Shown: positions 54,413 to 63,204, counted from the stretch's first letter. The stretch: DNA of 64,000 bases from Enterovibrio norvegicus DSM 15893 (GCF_900115495.1 NZ_FOWR01000027.1:1-64000); one strand, 5' to 3'. Notes: a model not told the origin generated them from the sequence alone. Numbers and translations are program-made.

Positions 54413-55312
54413 CTATGCGATCTTGCTTAATGCATCCATAGACGGTGCGAAGAAATACGCGCCTGTCACTGGTGTTGTGAAACGCAGCATCATGTCCGTT
54501 TTGCCATCACGCTCGCCGAACATGCTTTCTAGCATCGTTTTGTGAACATGTTGCGTGTGGCAGTAGGCAATAAACAGCAAACCATGATCGCCCGACACTG
54601 AGCCATAAGGCAGGCTATGTCTGACCATTTTTAGGCCTTTGCCATCTTCTTTGATATCAACACGTCCTACGTGCGATGTCGCAGGCACATCATCCAACTC
54701 GATAGAGTCAGACTTGGTACGACCGATGATTTTCTCTTGCTGTTTGACTGACAGAGGTTCCCACGCGTTTAGGCGGTGCACATAACGCTGCATCATGACA
54801 ACGCTGCCGCCCGCACATTCACCATCAGCAATGATGGCAACTGCACGACGGTCGTCTTCACCTTCTGGGTTTTCCGTTCCATCAATGAAACCCGTCATGT
54901 CACGAGAATCCAAGTAGCGGTAACCATAGGTTTCATCCACAACCGTAACGTCTGAGCCGATGTTTTCAAGGAACTTTCTCAGTAGATAGAAGTTCAGGTC
55001 ATGACGCGTTGAGTGTACGTGCAGCAACACATCACAATCCGTTGCTGGTGCATGTGTGTCACCTTCACCAAGTGCTTGGAAAGGCGTAAAATCGTCAGGG
55101 GTTACGATGTTATTGGCTTGGCAAAATGCAGGTGTGAACGACACGGCCGCTTTCATGTTACTGCCAGGCTGGTTGGAGTTGATGTCATCAACAAGCGTAT
55201 GCACGTCACGAGAGCGCCCAAGAACAGCAGATGCTGAACCGGTGACTTTGAACAATACGTACAGTGCAAATGGCCCTGCGTCGGCCACGATTGCTGGCTG
55301 GGATACCGCCAT
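54413..55312 (-). CDS. Dyp-type heme peroxidase (YfeX-like)
   Basis: 299 residues, about the length of E. coli YfeX. The DyP signature GFIDGTENP contains the catalytic aspartate D144. The proximal heme histidine is H214 in ATSHVGRVD and the distal arginine R231 in MVRHSLPYG. No signal peptide, so cytoplasmic. YfeX-type enzymes oxidise porphyrinogens and other substrates with hydrogen peroxide. The gene lies near a DUF2919 gene, as in the E. coli yfeX-yfeY-yfeZ neighbourhood. Confidence 0.93.
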   Translation of the reverse strand: MAVSQPAIVADAGPFALYVLFKVTGSASAVLGRSRDVHTLVDDINSNQPGSNMKAAVSFTPAFCQANNIVTPDDFTPFQALGEGDTHAPATDCDVLLHVHSTRHDLNFYLLRKFLENIGSDVTVVDETYGYRYLDSRDMTGFIDGTENPEGEDDRRAVAIIADGECAGGSVVMMQRYVHRLNAWEPLSVKQQEKIIGRTKSDSIELDDVPATSHVGRVDIKEDGKGLKMVRHSLPYGSVSGDHGLLFIAYCHTQHVHKTMLESMFGERDGKTDMMLRFTTPVTGAYFFAPSMDALSKIA

Positions 55313-55435
55313 TGTTACCTCCAGATAAATACAGCTCTTTCAGCTTCTTAAGTCTGATAGTGCGAAAAGTCCAAGCATAGTAGCAGGGAAATGCTCAGAC
55401 TTTGTCCTAGATCTGGAAACGTGACGAGATGATGA

Positions 55436-55831
55436 TTAAACAGACGTTATTTCGACTTTCAAAGACGCCAACTCATCACGCTGTGTGTTAGCACATTCGA
55501 TAGAGGTTGGTGCGTTCAATCCAGCCTGAACAACAGGAGACATGATTGTGCGCCATTTTCCGTCGCTGCATTGCTCTTGGATAAGCAGAGAAATTTTGAC
55601 TTCATCAGCCGTTACTTCAAGCAGCTCGGCTTTACCAATCAATACGCCGTGCTGTTGGCTGTTTTCAAATAGAATGGTTTCTTCACCCGGGATCAGCGAT
55701 ACCGAGCTTTGCGCACGTTGATGTTTACCTGCGCGATCAATTTCAAAGTTCACGTCTACTTGCCAGTCAGCCATGGCTAACGGGCTAAGCATTGCGCTAA
55801 ACAGGACAAGTCCTTTCTTCCACTCGTTCAT
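55436..55831 (-). CDS. Secreted protein of unknown function (YfeY position)
   Basis: 131 residues with a signal peptide (KKGLVLFSAMLSPLAMA) and a beta-rich mature part beginning DWQVDVNFEIDRAGKHQRAQSSVSLIPGEETILFE. It has two cysteines (EQCSDGK and IECANTQ) that may form a periplasmic disulfide. I recognise no family. Its start overlaps the stop of the DUF2919 gene (ATGA), so the two are translationally coupled. It occupies the place of yfeY in E. coli, but lacks a lipobox. Confidence 0.75.
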   Translation of the reverse strand: MNEWKKGLVLFSAMLSPLAMADWQVDVNFEIDRAGKHQRAQSSVSLIPGEETILFENSQQHGVLIGKAELLEVTADEVKISLLIQEQCSDGKWRTIMSPVVQAGLNAPTSIECANTQRDELASLKVEITSV

Positions 55832-56319
55832 TTTTTTTCTCTTTCTGTTTCTCGGTAAATCGGAGAAGCAAATAGAAACTGAATGCGACGGCTTCTTAAT
55901 AAGTAGATCACTAGCCAAAGCGCAATCAGTAATGTCACCGCACTGCTCCAATGAAAACGCCAGTGCCCAACAGTTAAATGCTTAATTTGTAGTACTAAGT
56001 CGCAGCTAAACGCTGCTAATAAAATGGCTCTTCCCCAATGCCAGACACTTTCTATCACCCTCGGGTATCGGTGCAGGTTACCTGCCATTAGCATTAATGC
56101 GACGGAAGGAAAACCGACCGCTAACCCCATATAGAGCGCGTCATGGTTTGGGTAAATCAAGGCAAGCATATCAGCGCCTTGTTCGCGGCTTACGCCAGCA
56201 ATGACAAACACAATCCACGCTCTCGCGAGAAAAATACACGCGAGCCAGAAAAAAAGCGCGGGCTTCGCGTTGCCATGTTTGTCGAAATAATCAGGTGATT
56301 GGTACAAAGGTGTATTCAT
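55828..56319 (-). CDS. DUF2919 (YfeZ-like) inner-membrane protein
   Basis: 163 residues with about four membrane segments (ALFFWLACIFLARAWIVFVIAG; LYMGLAVGFPSVALMLMAG; WGRAILLAAFSCDLVLQI; SSAVTLLIALWLVIYLL). The start LYQSPDYFDKHGNAKPALFFWLACIFLARAW is the DUF2919 pattern. Function unknown. It is coupled by a 4-base overlap to the secreted protein downstream and close to the DyP gene. Confidence 0.82.
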   Translation of the reverse strand: MNTPLYQSPDYFDKHGNAKPALFFWLACIFLARAWIVFVIAGVSREQGADMLALIYPNHDALYMGLAVGFPSVALMLMAGNLHRYPRVIESVWHWGRAILLAAFSCDLVLQIKHLTVGHWRFHWSSAVTLLIALWLVIYLLRSRRIQFLFASPIYRETEREKK

Positions 56320-56494
56320 TCATGTTTTAGGGCCTGCAGCCCCTCTTTATTACGGTACGGCCAATAAAACAATGTTCATCAACCACGTATTCACTGTCTC
56401 AATATTTACACGGACGGCATAGTGTTGACGCAGAAAATTGCGGGGCAGCGCAGGCAGTTTCACTGCGGGATTTTATGTGCATCACATTTATTGC

Positions 56495-56509
56495 AGTGTC
56501 ACTGACACT
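56495..56509. repeat. 15-base palindrome AGTGTCACTGACACT
   Basis: Perfect 7-bp arms around one central base, 18 bases beyond the stop of the truncated YbjQ gene. It may be an operator or a short hairpin; no assignment. Confidence 0.5.
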
Positions 56510-56526
56510 TACCCTCTGCAAGCCTC

Positions 56527-56673
56527 TTAGCGCGCGCCGACAATATCACGAACGCTGGCGAAGATACCTTTAAACAAGTTCTTGCCAAGTATCGCGTATC
56601 CAACAACGACGCCGAGGTATTCCGTGATACTTTTCCCTTCCACCAAAGGTGTCGTGGTTAAGATCATGACCAT
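56527..56673 (-). pseudogene. Truncated YbjQ-family (DUF74) protein
   Basis: A 48-codon frame on the minus strand, preceded by the ribosome site GGAAAAGAAG. It encodes [19 protein letters not shown], then [19 protein letters not shown] and VRDIVGAR. This matches the N-terminal half of the YbjQ / putative heavy-metal-binding family, which normally has about 105 residues and continues GR.GAYE.EL after this point. Here a stop codon follows directly, and the next codons do not resemble the missing half. It is therefore either a decayed gene or a short version; full function is unlikely. Confidence 0.65.
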
Positions 56674-56779
56674 GTCTTCTTTTCCTATATTTGGAACTTT
56701 GACACGAATAGTGGATTTTGGTTTCGTGGCATATTGTTATCAAAGGTATAATCCAGACTAACAAGTGAACAAGAACAGT

Positions 56780-57124
56780 ATGATGAGCAATCCAACCCCC
56801 TCTCCAGAGACGCAAAATGAAGCGATGAAAATCGCAAAAGCGACGCAAAAGCCTGGGCAATCAAAAGAGCAAACTAAGCTCATTGCACAAGGTATTGAAA
56901 AAGGCATCGCGCTTTATAAAAAACAGCAAAAAGTCAAAGCGCGTGATCGTGACAAAGAACGTAAGAAACAAATCAAAGTTAAAAACGCAGGCGAACAATC
57001 TCAGCAAGCTGATCGCGAAGTAGTGGTATCGCACAGCGACTCAACACACACATCCTCCCTACCTTGGGTGTTGCTCGTACTGAGTTGGCTTGGATTTGCC
57101 GCCTTTTACTTTATCGCTCGCTAA
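56780..57124 (+). CDS. DUF2956 protein with C-terminal membrane anchor
   Basis: 114 residues. The conserved N-terminal part (SPETQNEAMKIAKATQKPGQSKEQTKLIAQGIEKGIALYKKQQK) is the DUF2956 pattern. A very basic helix follows (VKARDRDKERKKQIKVK), then a single C-terminal membrane segment (LPWVLLVLSWLGFAAFYFI). Function unknown. Starts at 56780 or 56783; both ATGs are preceded only by weak ribosome-like sequence. The DUF1499 gene follows by 23 bases. Confidence 0.8.
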   Translation: MMSNPTPSPETQNEAMKIAKATQKPGQSKEQTKLIAQGIEKGIALYKKQQKVKARDRDKERKKQIKVKNAGEQSQQADREVVVSHSDSTHTSSLPWVLLVLSWLGFAAFYFIAR

Positions 57125-57147
57125 GAAGCCCCTACAAGGAAGGCCCT

Positions 57148-57588
57148 ATGAAAAAAACGATAATTGGCTCACTCACAAGCCTTGGACTTTTGTTATCCGT
57201 CGGTTGCGCTCAAGGAGATACCGCCATGACAGACAAATCGCTCACGCCTTGTGGTGATAAGCCAAACTGTGTATCCACGCTTGATGAACGAGAAGATTAC
57301 CAGTTAGCGCCTTTTACCCTAGTGTCTGACGATGTCACGATATCGCAAATTATCGAAGTCGCACTGACACTGCCAGGTTCTCGCTCTGGTGATCGCGCAA
57401 AAGATTACGCACGCATTGAATCGGTGAGCAGTGTCTTCCGTTTCGTGGACGATCTTGAACTGCGTATTGATGGTGACAATTTGATTGTGCGTTCAGAGTC
57501 TCGTGTGGGTTATTCAGATTTCAGTGCGAACCGCAAACGTGCAGAAGCGTTACGTCAAAGCTTGAAAGAAGCGGGCTTGATTTTATAA
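57148..57588 (+). CDS. DUF1499 family lipoprotein
   Basis: 146 residues. A signal with a lipobox (SLGLLLSVGC) indicates a lipid-anchored envelope protein. The DUF1499 core is visible (CGDKPNCVSTLDE, RIESVSSVFRFVDDLELRIDGDNLIVRSESRVGYSDFSANRKRAEALR). Function unknown in the family. The start ATG at 57148 follows CAAGGAAGGCCCT. Co-directional with the DUF2956 gene and the YjbR-like gene, probably one transcript. Confidence 0.85.
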   Translation: MKKTIIGSLTSLGLLLSVGCAQGDTAMTDKSLTPCGDKPNCVSTLDEREDYQLAPFTLVSDDVTISQIIEVALTLPGSRSGDRAKDYARIESVSSVFRFVDDLELRIDGDNLIVRSESRVGYSDFSANRKRAEALRQSLKEAGLIL

Positions 57589-57615
57589 GTCGTAAAATAG
57601 GCAACCGACATAAAC

Positions 57616-57978
57616 ATGGATATCGCTGCATTAAAAGCACATTGTGATGCCCTCATCGGCATTCGCTTCGACATAAAGTGGGGCGGTGTAGAGGTGTATA
57701 GCGTGCACAAAACAAAGATGGTGTGCATTTTCTATGACGGCAACAAAATGGCCTGCAAAGTGCCTGATGAGCATTTTTTGATGATGGCTGATATTCCAGG
57801 TTGCCGTCCGGCACCGCACCTTGCACGTGTCGGTTGGATTGAGTTTGGCGAAAGCTGTCCACTTCCATGCGCTGAGCTTCAAAACCTCATTTCGCAATCT
57901 TGGCATTTGGTGGTGGATAAACTTCCCAAGTATGTCCAAAAATCATTGAGACCTGAAGACACGCCAGAGACAAAATAA
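57616..57978 (+). CDS. MmcQ/YjbR family protein
   Basis: 120 residues. Pattern of the YjbR/MmcQ fold: an N-terminal helix (DIAALKAHCDALIG) followed by strands carrying VEVYSVHKTKMVCIFYDGNKMACKVPDEHF and a C-terminal helix with LISQSWHLVVDKLPKYVQKSL. These small proteins bind DNA or act as unknown accessory proteins; no role is defined. It is 27 bases after the DUF1499 gene. Confidence 0.75.
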   Translation: MDIAALKAHCDALIGIRFDIKWGGVEVYSVHKTKMVCIFYDGNKMACKVPDEHFLMMADIPGCRPAPHLARVGWIEFGESCPLPCAELQNLISQSWHLVVDKLPKYVQKSLRPEDTPETK

Positions 57979-58011
57979 AACGGTCAGCCCGCTTAGCTGA
58001 CTGACCGTTTT
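57977..58011. terminator. Bidirectional terminator between YjbR-like gene and phaZ
   Basis: AAAACGGTCAG and CTGACCGTTTT form a perfect 11-bp stem with a 13-base loop, between converging genes. The first A run overlaps the stop codon region. Confidence 0.8.
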
Positions 58012-58036
58012 CCGTTCTATGTCCTGTGGTGGTTTT

Positions 58037-59266
58037 CTACTTTCCCGCTTTGTGTTTTTTCACAAAAGCTTTAATGGCTGGCGCAATGAACTCTCGATAA
58101 CGCCTACCATTGAAAATTCCGTAATGTCCGACACCTTCTTGTTCAAGGTGCGCCTTTTTGGATGTTGGCAACTTGTGGCATAAGTCGAGCGCGGCGGCCG
58201 TTTGCCCTCGCCCAGTAATGTCATCCACCTCACCTTCAACAGTGAAAATGGCCGTTCGTGTAATGTCTGCCATATCGACAGCTGTGCCGCGATATGTCAT
58301 GGTGTTGTTGGCCAGATCTTGCTCTAAAAATACCTTTCTGATCGTATCCAAATAGTAGTGCGCAGGCAGATCCATCACCGCGAGGTACTCGTTGTAAAAT
58401 TTACGGTGTGCTTCCGCATTGTCCCCGTCACCTTTGATCAAATCATCGAAAAACTTGAAGTGTTTTTGCACATGGCTATCGAGGTTCATCGACATAAATC
58501 CCGACAATTGCACAAAGCCCGGATACACCAATTGCCCCGCCCCTTCAAAGTTGTCAGGCACAGTACAAATCACATTCGATTCAAACCAGTCGGCGTCTTT
58601 TCCACTGGCGTAGTCATTCACTTCAGTAGGATTGATACGCGTATCGATAGGCCCACCCATCAAGGTCATAGTGGCAGGTGTTGCAGGGTTATTCTTGGCT
58701 GACATAAGGGATGTAGCAACCATCAACGGGATACAAGGCTGACATACGGCCACGGTGTGAGTATCAGGCCCCAACATCTCAAGGAACTCTATCAGGTAGT
58801 CAACATAATCATCGAAGTGAAATTCCCCCTCACTAACTGGCACATCACGCGCATTGCGCCAGTCCGTAACATAAACATCGTGATCGGGCAAAAATTCTCG
58901 GATCGTTCCTCGCAACAAGGTGGCAAAATGACCGGACAACGGTGCGACAAACAGCACACGAGGTTGATTGGGTTGCGCTTTGCTGCGACGAAAATGCAGC
59001 AGGTTACAGAACGGCTTATTGGCAATGACATTGTATTGAATCGCAACGTTGTCGCCGTCTATTTCAGTGAAGTCGAGCTCCCACGCGGGTTCGTCATAGC
59101 AGTCAGTGAGTCTCTCAATCAACTCCATCGAAGCATCAAAACTCCGGTTCGCTGAAAACATTCGAAAACCATTCCACGGTGCCGCATTCACATCTCGAAC
59201 AAACTTGGCCCAGCTGTTAAGAGGTTTAATCGATTCCATGTACGCAGCATTGAGTTGATAAAGCAT
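58037..59266 (-). CDS. phaZ: Intracellular polyhydroxyalkanoate depolymerase
   Basis: 409 residues, no signal peptide. It matches intracellular PHB depolymerases (PhaZ): PRVLFVAPLSGHFATLLRGTIREFLPDHDVYVTDWRNARDVP, and a nucleophile motif with cysteine instead of serine, C178 in AVCQPCIPL. Further conserved parts are GGPIDTRINPT and the C-terminal GVGHYGIFNGRRYR, which holds the catalytic histidine. It mobilises stored PHB granules. No PHA synthesis genes are in the window. Confidence 0.92.
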   Translation of the reverse strand: MLYQLNAAYMESIKPLNSWAKFVRDVNAAPWNGFRMFSANRSFDASMELIERLTDCYDEPAWELDFTEIDGDNVAIQYNVIANKPFCNLLHFRRSKAQPNQPRVLFVAPLSGHFATLLRGTIREFLPDHDVYVTDWRNARDVPVSEGEFHFDDYVDYLIEFLEMLGPDTHTVAVCQPCIPLMVATSLMSAKNNPATPATMTLMGGPIDTRINPTEVNDYASGKDADWFESNVICTVPDNFEGAGQLVYPGFVQLSGFMSMNLDSHVQKHFKFFDDLIKGDGDNAEAHRKFYNEYLAVMDLPAHYYLDTIRKVFLEQDLANNTMTYRGTAVDMADITRTAIFTVEGEVDDITGRGQTAAALDLCHKLPTSKKAHLEQEGVGHYGIFNGRRYREFIAPAIKAFVKKHKAGK

Positions 59267-59649
59267 CCTTCCACCCTTTCTATTAACCGCTTTAAATGAC
59301 GACCCAATAACTTATTGAGTAGTCACGCAATTAACATACTAGACCAGAATTTGAGCACGACAGTACACGCCCATTTTCATTGGGTTTGCCGGGAGAACAA
59401 CACGAAATATTCGTAAAAATGAGGAAGAAAAGAGGATATTTAACGCGTGAGGAATCCATCACCCAGAGGAAAAGAGGCATTCCCTATAGCGAGTGAAGCA
59501 GAATAAAGAGAAGTTGCAGCCTGACAGACTGATTGTCATTTACATGGGTTTGACCCAACCATGTTTTCAGCATCTGCCGAAAAACGATTGGCGTTCATTC
59601 TCTTGTGGCCGAGCTGCATCTTCAACTAACTTGGCATTGTCTTTTGCGC
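59267..59649. other. Interval between phaZ and small HTH gene
   Basis: 383 bases. I see no gene, only a purine-rich stretch (about 59420-59510) and a small dyad TGGGT-TTG-ACCCA at 59545-59557. The phaZ promoter is presumably at the left end. Confidence 0.5.
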
Positions 59650-59931
59650 TTAGCTGGTCAAGGTATAGACGATATCGCCTTTACGCTCTTCCACCCACTC
59701 GCGTTTGAACGGTCCCCAGTCAGTGAGGCGATAGTAGCCATCATTGTGACGTCGGCCGTCTTGAATAAATGCCAGCTCAATCCCTAAGCCCGCTAAGGAT
59801 TTGATCACGTCTTGAATAGTACGACGTGGCCAGCCTGTGGCTTCAATTAAGCGTGGAACGTTTGGGCGTTCCATTTCTTCGACAAGACTTGCGAGATACA
59901 GTCTTCTTGCAAAAACCGGATTCAGTTCCAT
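59650..59931 (-). CDS. Small winged-helix DNA-binding protein
   Basis: 93 residues. A helix-turn-helix is evident in ERPNVPRLIEATGWPRRTIQDVIKSLAGLGIELAFIQDGRRHNDGYYRL, followed by a short basic-acidic tail. It resembles small winged-helix proteins that pair a recognition helix with a beta wing; I cannot name the family. The ribosome site TAGGAGGTC is strong. A stand-alone gene, with no evident target nearby except possibly itself. Confidence 0.7.
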   Translation of the reverse strand: MELNPVFARRLYLASLVEEMERPNVPRLIEATGWPRRTIQDVIKSLAGLGIELAFIQDGRRHNDGYYRLTDWGPFKREWVEERKGDIVYTLTS

Positions 59932-60060
59932 TGAGACCTCCTAAAATGCACTGTCTTCATTATTCAACGAAATGCAATCAAGGTATTGCGCTCGATCAAA
60001 AGGAACACGTATTCAACGGCATACAAACTTTCAGTTATTGAAGGTTGTGATCTCTACATC

Positions 60061-60112
60061 TATACCCAAACAACCTCAAGATGCTTGTTCAGCGAGAGTT
60101 TGTTTGGGTATA
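60061..60112. repeat. Palindromic element with 13-bp arms
   Basis: TATACCCAAACAA (60061-60073) and TTGTTTGGGTATA (60100-60112) are perfect inverted copies enclosing 26 bases. It lies downstream of the ArsR-type gene and upstream of the small HTH gene, both on the minus strand. It has the look of a dispersed intergenic palindrome; no T run directly follows. Confidence 0.8.
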
Positions 60113-60136
60113 TAACGGTAGCGCGGAAAAAGCCTG

Positions 60137-60454
60137 TTATTTCTTTAGAGTACGTTTGTTCTGTCGCTCACACCATGCGCTCTGAATCGCGTCTATCAAG
60201 TGCTTAACCTTTGGTGCGGAAAGGCTGTAATACACCGATTGAGAAGATTTACGGGTCGTAACAAGGTTAGCTTGACGCAGTACCGTGAGGTGCTGAGAGA
60301 ACGCAGATTGGCTCAACGTACTATTTTCTAAAAGCTGAGAGACATTCCTTTCTCCTTCTCGCAACTGACATAGCACAATCAATCGCTCAGGATGCGAAAG
60401 AATACGCAACACTTCTGCTGCCTCTTTGGCGTCATCAATCAGATCGCTATCCAC
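60137..60454 (-). CDS. ArsR/SmtB-family regulator
   Basis: 105 residues. Winged-helix repressor fold: EAAEVLRILSHPERLIVLCQL, recognition region NVSQLLENSTLSQSAFSQHLTVLRQANLVTTRKSSQSVYYSL. The usual CVC metal site of ArsR is absent (C-free recognition helix); single cysteines remain in VLCQL and AWCERQ. It is more like the HlyU/BigR redox-sensing branch. It is divergent from an ArsC-family reductase gene at 60675, whose control is a natural guess but not proven. Confidence 0.85.
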   Translation of the reverse strand: MDSDLIDDAKEAAEVLRILSHPERLIVLCQLREGERNVSQLLENSTLSQSAFSQHLTVLRQANLVTTRKSSQSVYYSLSAPKVKHLIDAIQSAWCERQNKRTLKK

Positions 60455-60674
60455 ACTACCCCCTAAAAATATGACTCTTTATAGATATAGCTAATTACCC
60501 GTAGATGAATCAAATCTAATTTAGCCATAAGTGATATAACGATCAGGTATTGGCACAATTATCGAGGTGTGAGAAAACGATGAATCGCACGAGGATTACC
60601 CTCTCTGCCTTGCTTTCGACACGGTGGAATGTCAATCTAGCACCCTAAAACCTAACGCAAAAAGGAAGCAATCA

Positions 60675-61025
60675 ATGAGCACGATGGTTTACGGTATCAA
60701 GAATTGTGACACGATAAAAAAAGCCCTGAAATGGCTGGAAGCCGAAGGAAAACCTTTTACGTTTCACGATTACCGTAAAGATGGCATTGATCAGGAAATG
60801 CTAAAGAAATTTGTCAATGAATTGGGCTGGGAAGCACTGGTCAATAAACGCGGCACCACATTTCGCGCATTGACAGAAGAGCAAAAGAACAACTTAGATG
60901 AATCTAACGCTATCGCGCTAATGTTGGTTCAACCTGCAATGATAAAACGCCCATTGCTTGCGCACGCTGGCAAATACCATCTCGGCTTTAAACCCGCTGA
61001 GTACGCAGACATTTTCGCAGAATAA
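60675..61025 (+). CDS. ArsC-family reductase (YffB/Spx-like)
   Basis: 116 residues with the thioredoxin-like ArsC fold. The N-terminal active region is VYGIKNCDTIKKALKWLE with one redox cysteine (C11). FRALTEEQKNNLDESNAIALMLVQPAMIKRPLL is characteristic of the YffB type, which lies upstream of dapE in many gammaproteobacteria. Its biochemical role is not established (glutathione-dependent thiol reductase has been suggested). The ATG at 60675 follows AAAGGAAG. dapE starts 54 bases later. Confidence 0.9.
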   Translation: MSTMVYGIKNCDTIKKALKWLEAEGKPFTFHDYRKDGIDQEMLKKFVNELGWEALVNKRGTTFRALTEEQKNNLDESNAIALMLVQPAMIKRPLLAHAGKYHLGFKPAEYADIFAE

Positions 61026-61079
61026 CCGACGCGTAGAACACTTTATAGAATTCGATAAGCAGAAAGGACACACTCCCCC

Positions 61080-62213
61080 ATGACAGACAGTGCTGTATTG
61101 TCTTTGGCCAAGGATTTAATCGGCCGCCCATCCGTCACCCCTATCGATGAAGGGTGCCAAGAATTGATGATCTCTCGCCTAGAAGCGATTGGTTTTTCTA
61201 TCGAGCGTTTAGTGTTCGAAGACACAACGAACCTTTGGGCTCGTCGTGGCACAGAAGCACCATTATTTGCCTTTGCAGGTCATACCGACGTTGTGCCATC
61301 AGGCCCGGTAGAACAATGGCATACACCGCCTTTTGAGCCGACTGTTATTGATGGCTACCTTCACGGGCGCGGCGCGGCTGACATGAAAGGCTCACTGGCG
61401 GCAATGGTCATCGCGGCAGAACGTTTTGTGGCTGAAAACCCTGACCACAAAGGTTCTATCGCTTTCTTGATCACGTCAGATGAAGAAGGGCCGTTTATCA
61501 ATGGTACGACCCGCGTGGTGGACACCTTGGTCGAGCGTAACGAAATCATTGATATGTGCATTGTCGGCGAACCATCAAGCACACACGCAGTGGGTGATGT
61601 CGTGAAAAACGGCCGTCGAGGCTCAATCACTGGCGACGTCATCATCAAAGGGATCCAAGGACACGTTGCTTACCCGCAACTGGCACGTAACCCTATTCAC
61701 CAAGCGTTACCTGCGCTTGCTGAATTAGCGGCAACACAATGGGACCAAGGCAATGCCTACTTCCCACCAACCAGTTTCCAGATCCCGAATGTGGCGTCAG
61801 GGACAGGCGCAAGCAACGTTATTCCGGGCGACTTTCATGTGCAATTCAACCTGCGTTTTAGCACTGAATCGACAGTTGATGACATCAAATCACGCATTCA
61901 CTCGGTGCTTGATGCACACGGCCTAGAATACGATTTGGCATGGACGTTTAGCGGCCACCCATTCCTTACGGACACAGGCACCTTGTTGGACGCGGTCGTC
62001 AAAGCCGTTGACGAAGTAAACCATCAAAAACCTGAATTGCTGACCACTGGCGGCACGTCTGACGGACGCTTTATTGCACAAATGGGCACACAAGTGATCG
62101 AACTCGGCCCTGTTAACGCCACTATCCACAAAGTGAACGAGTGCGTGAAAATTGCCGATTTAGAAAAGCTCACAGACATGTACCAGAAAGTCCTAGAGAA
62201 AGCGCTCGCCTAA
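61080..62213 (+). CDS. dapE: Succinyl-diaminopimelate desuccinylase
   Basis: 377 residues, normal DapE length. A zinc peptidase-family (M20) enzyme that releases diaminopimelate for lysine and peptidoglycan synthesis. Metal ligands lie in [25 protein letters not shown] and [10 protein letters not shown]; the dimerisation domain is in the middle ([15 protein letters not shown]), and [11 protein letters not shown] is near the end. The preceding ArsC-family gene and the M15 peptidase, whose start overlaps the dapE stop by one base, are probably co-transcribed. Confidence 0.97.
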   Translation: MTDSAVLSLAKDLIGRPSVTPIDEGCQELMISRLEAIGFSIERLVFEDTTNLWARRGTEAPLFAFAGHTDVVPSGPVEQWHTPPFEPTVIDGYLHGRGAADMKGSLAAMVIAAERFVAENPDHKGSIAFLITSDEEGPFINGTTRVVDTLVERNEIIDMCIVGEPSSTHAVGDVVKNGRRGSITGDVIIKGIQGHVAYPQLARNPIHQALPALAELAATQWDQGNAYFPPTSFQIPNVASGTGASNVIPGDFHVQFNLRFSTESTVDDIKSRIHSVLDAHGLEYDLAWTFSGHPFLTDTGTLLDAVVKAVDEVNHQKPELLTTGGTSDGRFIAQMGTQVIELGPVNATIHKVNECVKIADLEKLTDMYQKVLEKALA

Positions 62214-62884
62214 TGCATTGGAGTGTTGCGTCGCTGACCGGTCAAACACAAGAACACCTTGTTTCTCATGGTGACTTCTTGCTGCACGCTGACGTGAAGG
62301 CGGATTTCATCCGCCTTCAAACCGCTGCGCAGGCCGCCGGGTTCGAACTTGCAATTGCTAGCAGCTTTCGAGACTTCGCCCGTCAGCAGATGATTTGGAA
62401 CAACAAGTTCATGGGTCTTAGGCCAATCCTCGATGATGCAGGTACCTCACTCGACCCTTCACGTCTAAGTGATGACGAGAAAGTGCGTGCGATACTTCGA
62501 TGGTCAGCGCTTCCCGGCGCAAGTCGACACCATTGGGGCACGGATATCGACGTATATGCGACGAACCTTTTGCCACAAAGTGTCTCTTTGCAATTGGAGC
62601 CTTGGGAGTACCTTTCAGGTCATCAAGCACCGTTGTTTGCTTGGCTTGAGGATAACCTCGAACAATATGGCTTTTATCTTCCCTATCGTGAAGACAAAGG
62701 CGGCGTGGCATTCGAACCTTGGCATATTAGCCACAAGGCCACCACACAGGGTTTGCTTGAGCAGCTCACGCCAGAAACGCTGAGTGCCGTGATTGCGTCA
62801 TCCGACATACAAGGGCGAGAAACTATCCTTCCCATGCTGAATTGGATATATTCACAGTACATTTCTAATGTGTGTGAGGCCTGA
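62213..62884 (+). CDS. M15-family peptidase (VanY-like D,D-carboxypeptidase)
   Basis: 223 residues. Zinc-peptidase motifs of family M15: SRHHWGTDIDVYA (zinc His and Asp) and FEPWHISH (catalytic/zinc His). It has no signal peptide, which is odd for a peptidoglycan enzyme; many dapE-linked M15 proteins share this. It starts at the ATG overlapping the dapE stop (TAATG). Predicted to cut D-Ala-D-Ala ends or a related D-amino-acid peptide. Confidence 0.88.
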   Translation: MHWSVASLTGQTQEHLVSHGDFLLHADVKADFIRLQTAAQAAGFELAIASSFRDFARQQMIWNNKFMGLRPILDDAGTSLDPSRLSDDEKVRAILRWSALPGASRHHWGTDIDVYATNLLPQSVSLQLEPWEYLSGHQAPLFAWLEDNLEQYGFYLPYREDKGGVAFEPWHISHKATTQGLLEQLTPETLSAVIASSDIQGRETILPMLNWIYSQYISNVCEA

Positions 62885-62886
62885 TC

Positions 62887-63099
62887 ATGGATTTTCTAAC
62901 CAACCCTTATGTGATTATTTTCATCGTGGTCGCGGTTGTGGTCAGTAACATCATGGCGCTCAAGTACACCGCAAATGCGAAGTTTGGGATGAAACAAAAG
63001 CCCAAAACTGATGACACCAATAAACAAGGTGAAGAGCAGAAAAAGACCGCTCAAACCAACAAAGAGGATGACGAAGATGACAAGTCCTCTTTTTGGTAA
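62887..63099 (+). CDS. DUF2897 small membrane protein
   Basis: 70 residues. An N-terminal membrane helix (NPYVIIFIVVAVVVSNIMAL) is followed by a hydrophilic, strongly charged tail (KPKTDDTNKQGEEQKKTAQTNKEDDEDDKSSFW). It matches the DUF2897 layout. Function unknown. It starts 2 bases after the M15 stop and ends the operon before a terminator. Confidence 0.82.
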   Translation: MDFLTNPYVIIFIVVAVVVSNIMALKYTANAKFGMKQKPKTDDTNKQGEEQKKTAQTNKEDDEDDKSSFW

Positions 63100-63134
63100 G
63101 CCCAGATTCGTCAATTGACTCTCCATGCTAAAAG

Positions 63135-63164
63135 GAAAAAAGCGACGCCTGACGTCGCTTTTTT
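63135..63164 (+). terminator. Terminator of the dapE operon
   Basis: AGCGACG and CGTCGCT, extended by A and T runs, form a stem with a 5-base loop followed by TTTTT. Confidence 0.9.
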
Positions 63165-63204
63165 ACTGCCTGCTTCCTCGTAAATCTGTGCATTGTATTT
63201 TTTT

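Noticed and set aside
56570-56860. 96-codon minus-strand frame overlapping the DUF2956 start
   Set aside because: It overlaps the truncated YbjQ frame on the same strand in another frame and the DUF2956 gene on the other. The YbjQ match shows which frame is coding.
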